Source: DUOX01 sp050944015
Lineage (GTDB): Bacteria; Bacillota; Clostridia; Oscillospirales; Oscillospiraceae
Direction: 5' to 3'
Assembly (NCBI GenBank): GCA_050944015.1
Contig: JBMNQG010000045.1
Span: 1 to 16,429 of the forward strand
Length of the DNA stretch: 16,429 nucleotides
Below, in pieces: positions 14,330-16,429 of the stretch (positions are counted from its first letter, which is position 1; every line of letters starts with the position of its first letter). Position numbers and translations under genes: made by a program. The notes under the pieces were generated by a model. That model had not been told where the DNA came from. It saw only the letters and a list, made by a program, of their open reading frames with translations, and made no database searches.

Positions 14330-15100
14330 ATGCCAAAGATAATCATATCAGGCTGCAACGGACGCATGGGCCAGGTAGTCAGCCGCATGTGCAAAGAGAG
14401 GGACGATATGGTTGTGGTGGCGGGCTTCGATGTCAAAACCGCCAAACTGTATGACTATCCTGTTTACTCCGACCCCATGGAGTTTGCCGTGCAGGCCGAT
14501 GTGCTAATAGATTTTTCAAGTCCCTCCGCCTTGGACAGGCTGCTCTCCTATTGCACGAAAAAGAAAGTTCCGGCTGTCATATGCACCACCGGCTACAACG
14601 AGGAGCAGCTCCAAAAGATAAGGGAGGCGTCAAAGGTTATCCCAATATTCAAGTCCGCTAACATGTCTCTGGGCGTTAATCTGCTGGCGAACCTCCTAAA
14701 AAAAGCCGCCTCCATTTTGGGTGACAACTTCGACGTGGAAATTGTGGAGCGCCATCATAAAAACAAGGTGGACGCCCCCAGCGGAACGGCCATTATGCTT
14801 GCCGACGCCATAGCCTCCGCCCTTCCCCGCCCTTCCGAGTACGTATACGAGCGGCAAAGCGTCCGCAGATCGAGGGGCATAAACGAAATCGGCATCTCCG
14901 CCGTCCGGGGAGGTACCATTGTAGGCGAACATGACGTAATTTTTGCCGGACCGGACGAGGTTATCGAGTTCAGCCACAAGGCCTATTCCCGTGAGGTATT
15001 TGCAAACGGCGCCATCACCGCTGCTAAATTTCTCGCCGGGGTAACAGAGCCCGGTATGTACGACATGAACGACGCCCTTGCGGAAATTCTGAATCGCTGA
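14330..15100 (+). CDS. dapB: 4-hydroxy-tetrahydrodipicolinate reductase
   Basis: DapB reduces the DapA product to tetrahydrodipicolinate with NAD(P)H. The 256-residue product has the nucleotide-binding SGCNGRMGQ (7-15), DFSSPSA (61-67), CTTGYNEEQ, ERHHKNKVDAPSGTA (140-154, with the catalytic His pair and substrate-binding Lys and Thr), and the C-terminal REVFANGAITAAKFL. The ATG at 14330 is preceded by AAAGGTTGAT. Between dapA and dapB a small hairpin (AGGGG at 14289-14293, CCCCT at 14300-14304, followed by CTTTT) might lower readthrough but is too short to call a terminator. I see no clear terminator after dapB. Confidence 0.97.
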   Translation: MPKIIISGCNGRMGQVVSRMCKERDDMVVVAGFDVKTAKLYDYPVYSDPMEFAVQADVLIDFSSPSALDRLLSYCTKKKVPAVICTTGYNEEQLQKIREASKVIPIFKSANMSLGVNLLANLLKKAASILGDNFDVEIVERHHKNKVDAPSGTAIMLADAIASALPRPSEYVYERQSVRRSRGINEIGISAVRGGTIVGEHDVIFAGPDEVIEFSHKAYSREVFANGAITAAKFLAGVTEPGMYDMNDALAEILNR

Positions 15101-15125
15101 AAAGTACAAGTTTTTACAAAAATCA

Positions 15126-15154
15126 TTGACATTCCAGGCATTACGTGATAAACT
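15126..15154 (+). promoter_or_regulatory. Promoter of rplU-rpmA
   Basis: A perfect -35 TTGACA (15126-15131), 17 bases and TAAACT (15149-15154). The predicted start is near 15161, immediately before the L21-leader-like RNA. Ten of twelve hexamer bases match consensus, as expected for a strongly expressed ribosomal-protein operon. Confidence 0.8.
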
Positions 15155-15159
15155 AGCAT

Positions 15160-15238
15160 GGCCGCTTTGAACGGGTCCATAAGCGAAGCTTTACTTCCAC
15201 CCCTAGAGCGAGACTCCAAGAGAGGCAGGTGCAAAAAA
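15160..15238 (+). ncRNA. L21 leader-like 5' untranslated RNA
   Basis: The 78 bases between the rplU promoter and the rplU ATG are GC-richer than typical gaps. They occupy the place of the Rfam L21 leader of Firmicutes, a structure thought to mediate feedback by L21. Visible pairing: CACC (15198-15201) with GGTG (15228-15231) and CCT (15202-15204) with AGG (15223-15225). This would bury the SD (AGGCAGGTG) of rplU. GCTT and AAGC near 15163 and 15180 can form an additional short stem. Identity rests on position, base pairing and recalled resemblance; a covariance-model search has not been run. Confidence 0.6.
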
Positions 15239-15553
15239 ATGAAGCATGCGATCATTGAGACCGGTGGCAAGCAGTATCGGGTAGCCGAGGGCGATATAAT
15301 ATATATCGAGAAGCTGAACACCGAAGCCGGCGATACTGTTACCTTTGACAAGGTATTGGCTGTTATTGACGGCGACAATTATGTATTCGGTACCCCCGTT
15401 GTGGAAGGCGCTATCGTTACGGCAAGCGTTGTTAAAAACGGCAAAGCCAGAAAAATCCGTGTCTTTAAGATGAAGCCCAAAAAGGGTTACCGCAGAACCA
15501 AGGGACACAGACAGCCCTATACACAGGTTCAGATTGGCACAATCAATTTCTAG
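15239..15553 (+). CDS. rplU: 50S ribosomal protein L21
   Basis: The 104-residue product, MKHAIIETGGKQYRVAEGD to QIGTINF, is a full-length L21, a 23S rRNA-binding protein of the large subunit. Conserved segments are ETGGKQYRV, GTPVVEGA and KMKPKKGYRRTKGHRQPYT. An open frame continues upstream to an ATG at 15158, but that would translate the leader RNA; the ATG at 15239, seven bases after GAGGCAGGTG, matches the family N-terminus. The next gene is rpmA after only 35 bases; the prp (ysxB) gene usually placed here in Firmicutes is missing. Confidence 0.97.
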   Translation: MKHAIIETGGKQYRVAEGDIIYIEKLNTEAGDTVTFDKVLAVIDGDNYVFGTPVVEGAIVTASVVKNGKARKIRVFKMKPKKGYRRTKGHRQPYTQVQIGTINF

Positions 15554-15587
15554 TGCCGCAATGATTTGACAAATGGAGGTGTAATAT

Positions 15588-15848
15588 ATGGCACATAAAA
15601 AAGGAATGGGCTCTACCAGAAACGGTCGTGACAGCGAGTCAAAACGGCTTGGCCCCAAGAGAGCCGACGGGCAGTTTGTACTTGCCGGCAACATCCTTGT
15701 CAGACAGCGCGGCACTAAGGTCCACCCAGGCACCAACGTGGGCCGTGGCAAAGACGATACCCTCTTTGCTTTGAAGAGCGGCATTGTAAGGTTCGAGCGT
15801 CTTGGCAAGAATAGAAAAAAGGTCTCTGTCTACGAGTTAGCACAATAA
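15588..15848 (+). CDS. rpmA: 50S ribosomal protein L27, without the Firmicute N-terminal extension
   Basis: L27 lies at the peptidyl-transferase centre, where its N-terminus contacts tRNA. The 86-residue product begins MAHKKGMGSTRNGRDSESKR and contains GQFVLAGNILVRQRGTKVHPG. The ATG at 15588 follows a GGAGGT SD (15575-15580) by seven bases. Most Firmicutes encode a short extension ending in a phenylalanine-rich motif that the protease Prp removes; here the start directly gives the mature, E. coli-like N-terminus. No in-frame upstream start fits in the 35-base gap. The absence of the prp gene next door is consistent with this. Confidence 0.97.
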   Translation: MAHKKGMGSTRNGRDSESKRLGPKRADGQFVLAGNILVRQRGTKVHPGTNVGRGKDDTLFALKSGIVRFERLGKNRKKVSVYELAQ

Positions 15849-15856
15849 AAATAACG

Positions 15857-15884
15857 GGGCGGACGCTGTCCGCCCTTTATTTTT
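15857..15884 (+). terminator. Intrinsic terminator after rpmA
   Basis: GGGCGGAC (15857-15864) and GTCCGCCC (15868-15875) form a perfect 8-bp stem with a 3-base loop, followed by TTTATTTTT. It starts eight bases after the rpmA stop. This is the most canonical terminator in the window and separates the ribosomal-protein genes from obgE. Confidence 0.93.
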
Positions 15885-15963
15885 GATTAATCGCCTGAAT
15901 TTTTTTACAGTACCCGCAGAATATAACAGAAGATAGATTTGTTCATTCACGGGAGGTGAATCC

Positions 15964-16429
15964 ATGTTCGTTGACAAGGCCACAATTTTCGTACAGGGCG
16001 GAAAAGGCGGCAACGGGGCCGTATCCTTCCGCCGGGAGATATACGTTCCGGCCGGAGGCCCCGACGGCGGAGACGGAGGCCGCGGCGGCAACGTAATCGT
16101 TGTGGTTGACGACCATATGTCCACGCTTATGGACTTTCGATATAAGCGAAAGTATGTGGCGGGCAACGGCGAAAACGGCAGGGGCAACCGCTGCAGCGGC
16201 AAAAGCGGCACAGACCTTATCATAAAAGTTCCACGTGGAACAATCATTCGCGATAAAGAAACCGGGAAAATCATAAAGGACATGTCCGCAGACGATTCCT
16301 TTGTGGTGGCCAGGGGCGGACGGGGCGGCTGGGGCAACACGCACTTTGCCACATCTACAAGGCAGACCCCACACTTTGCCAAACCCGGCACCGAGGGAGA
16401 AAGCCGGGAAATCATACTGGAGCTTAAGC
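15964..16429 (+). CDS. obgE: GTPase Obg/CgtA, N-terminal part, 3' end beyond window
   Basis: Obg is an essential GTPase linked to 50S assembly, the stringent response and, in Bacillus, sporulation. The 155 residues visible are the glycine-rich Obg domain: MFVDKATIFVQGGKGGNGAV, SFRREIYVPAGGPDGGDGGRGG, GNGENGRGNRCSGKSG, VPRGTII and ARGGRGGWGNTHFATSTRQTP. The GTPase domain lies beyond the window. The ATG at 15964 has GGGAGGTGA four bases upstream. It follows the rpmA terminator; I found no convincing promoter in the intervening 80 bases (a TATAAC at 15922 lacks a properly spaced -35), so expression may rely on readthrough or a non-consensus promoter. Confidence 0.96.
   Translation, partial: MFVDKATIFVQGGKGGNGAVSFRREIYVPAGGPDGGDGGRGGNVIVVVDDHMSTLMDFRYKRKYVAGNGENGRGNRCSGKSGTDLIIKVPRGTIIRDKETGKIIKDMSADDSFVVARGGRGGWGNTHFATSTRQTPHFAKPGTEGESREIILELK

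Noticed and set aside
15158..15238. 27-residue N-terminal extension of L21
   Set aside because: It coincides with the promoter-proximal leader RNA, has no SD, and the family N-terminus begins at MKHAIIETGGKQY.
15837..16415. Open frames on the minus strand across obgE
   Set aside because: The plus strand encodes a clear Obg domain here; the minus-strand frames are low-complexity shadows.

Overview
The window is chromosomal DNA from a spore-forming Firmicute, most likely class Clostridia. The evidence is a SpoIIM gene next to xerD, a SpoIID/LytB protein, a Spo0H-like sigma factor, a TIGR04086-type membrane protein beside yajC, strong Shine-Dalgarno (SD) sites and frequent TTG/GTG starts. Base composition is moderate and even. 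I see no transposon, prophage, CRISPR array, tRNA or rRNA.

Layout. Everything from 1 to about 12,000 is on the minus strand; everything from 12,252 onward is on the plus strand. Minus strand, in transcription order: (a) spoIID-like, queA, tgt (11987-8128), behind a TTGAAA-N17-TATAAT promoter; (b) yajC and a TIGR04086-family gene (8049-7166), with their own promoter and a terminator-like hairpin between them; (c) spoIIM, xerD and a YesL/DUF624-like membrane protein (6824-4351), behind a TTGATT-N17-TATATT promoter and ending in a strong hairpin; (d) ruvC, ruvA, ruvB, glmM (4186-521); (e) a SigH-like sigma factor cut by the window edge (499-1), whose promoter lies inside the last codons of glmM. 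Plus strand: asd, dapA, dapB (aspartate semialdehyde to tetrahydrodipicolinate), then an L21-leader-like RNA with rplU and rpmA, a terminator, and the start of obgE.

Functions group into Holliday-junction processing (RuvABC), chromosome dimer resolution (XerD), queuosine tRNA modification (QueA, Tgt), the Sec accessory YajC, wall precursor supply (GlmM, Asd, DapA, DapB), sporulation and peptidoglycan remodelling (SpoIIM, SpoIID-like), and ribosome proteins and assembly (L21, L27, Obg).

This is mainly a conserved housekeeping region. I did not find an unmistakable new multi-gene system. The unusual signals are regulatory or architectural: a sigma-factor promoter embedded in a glmM C-terminal tail; a hairpin whose 3' arm is an SD and whose U-tract is the SD-to-start spacer; tandem half-sites resembling the XerD arm of dif upstream of spoIIM-xerD; a YajC with a lipoprotein signal; an L27 without the Firmicute N-terminal extension together with absence of prp; and a SPOR-like region fused to a SpoIID lytic transglycosylase. 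Function calls are by recognition of motifs and family resemblance; no database search was run.
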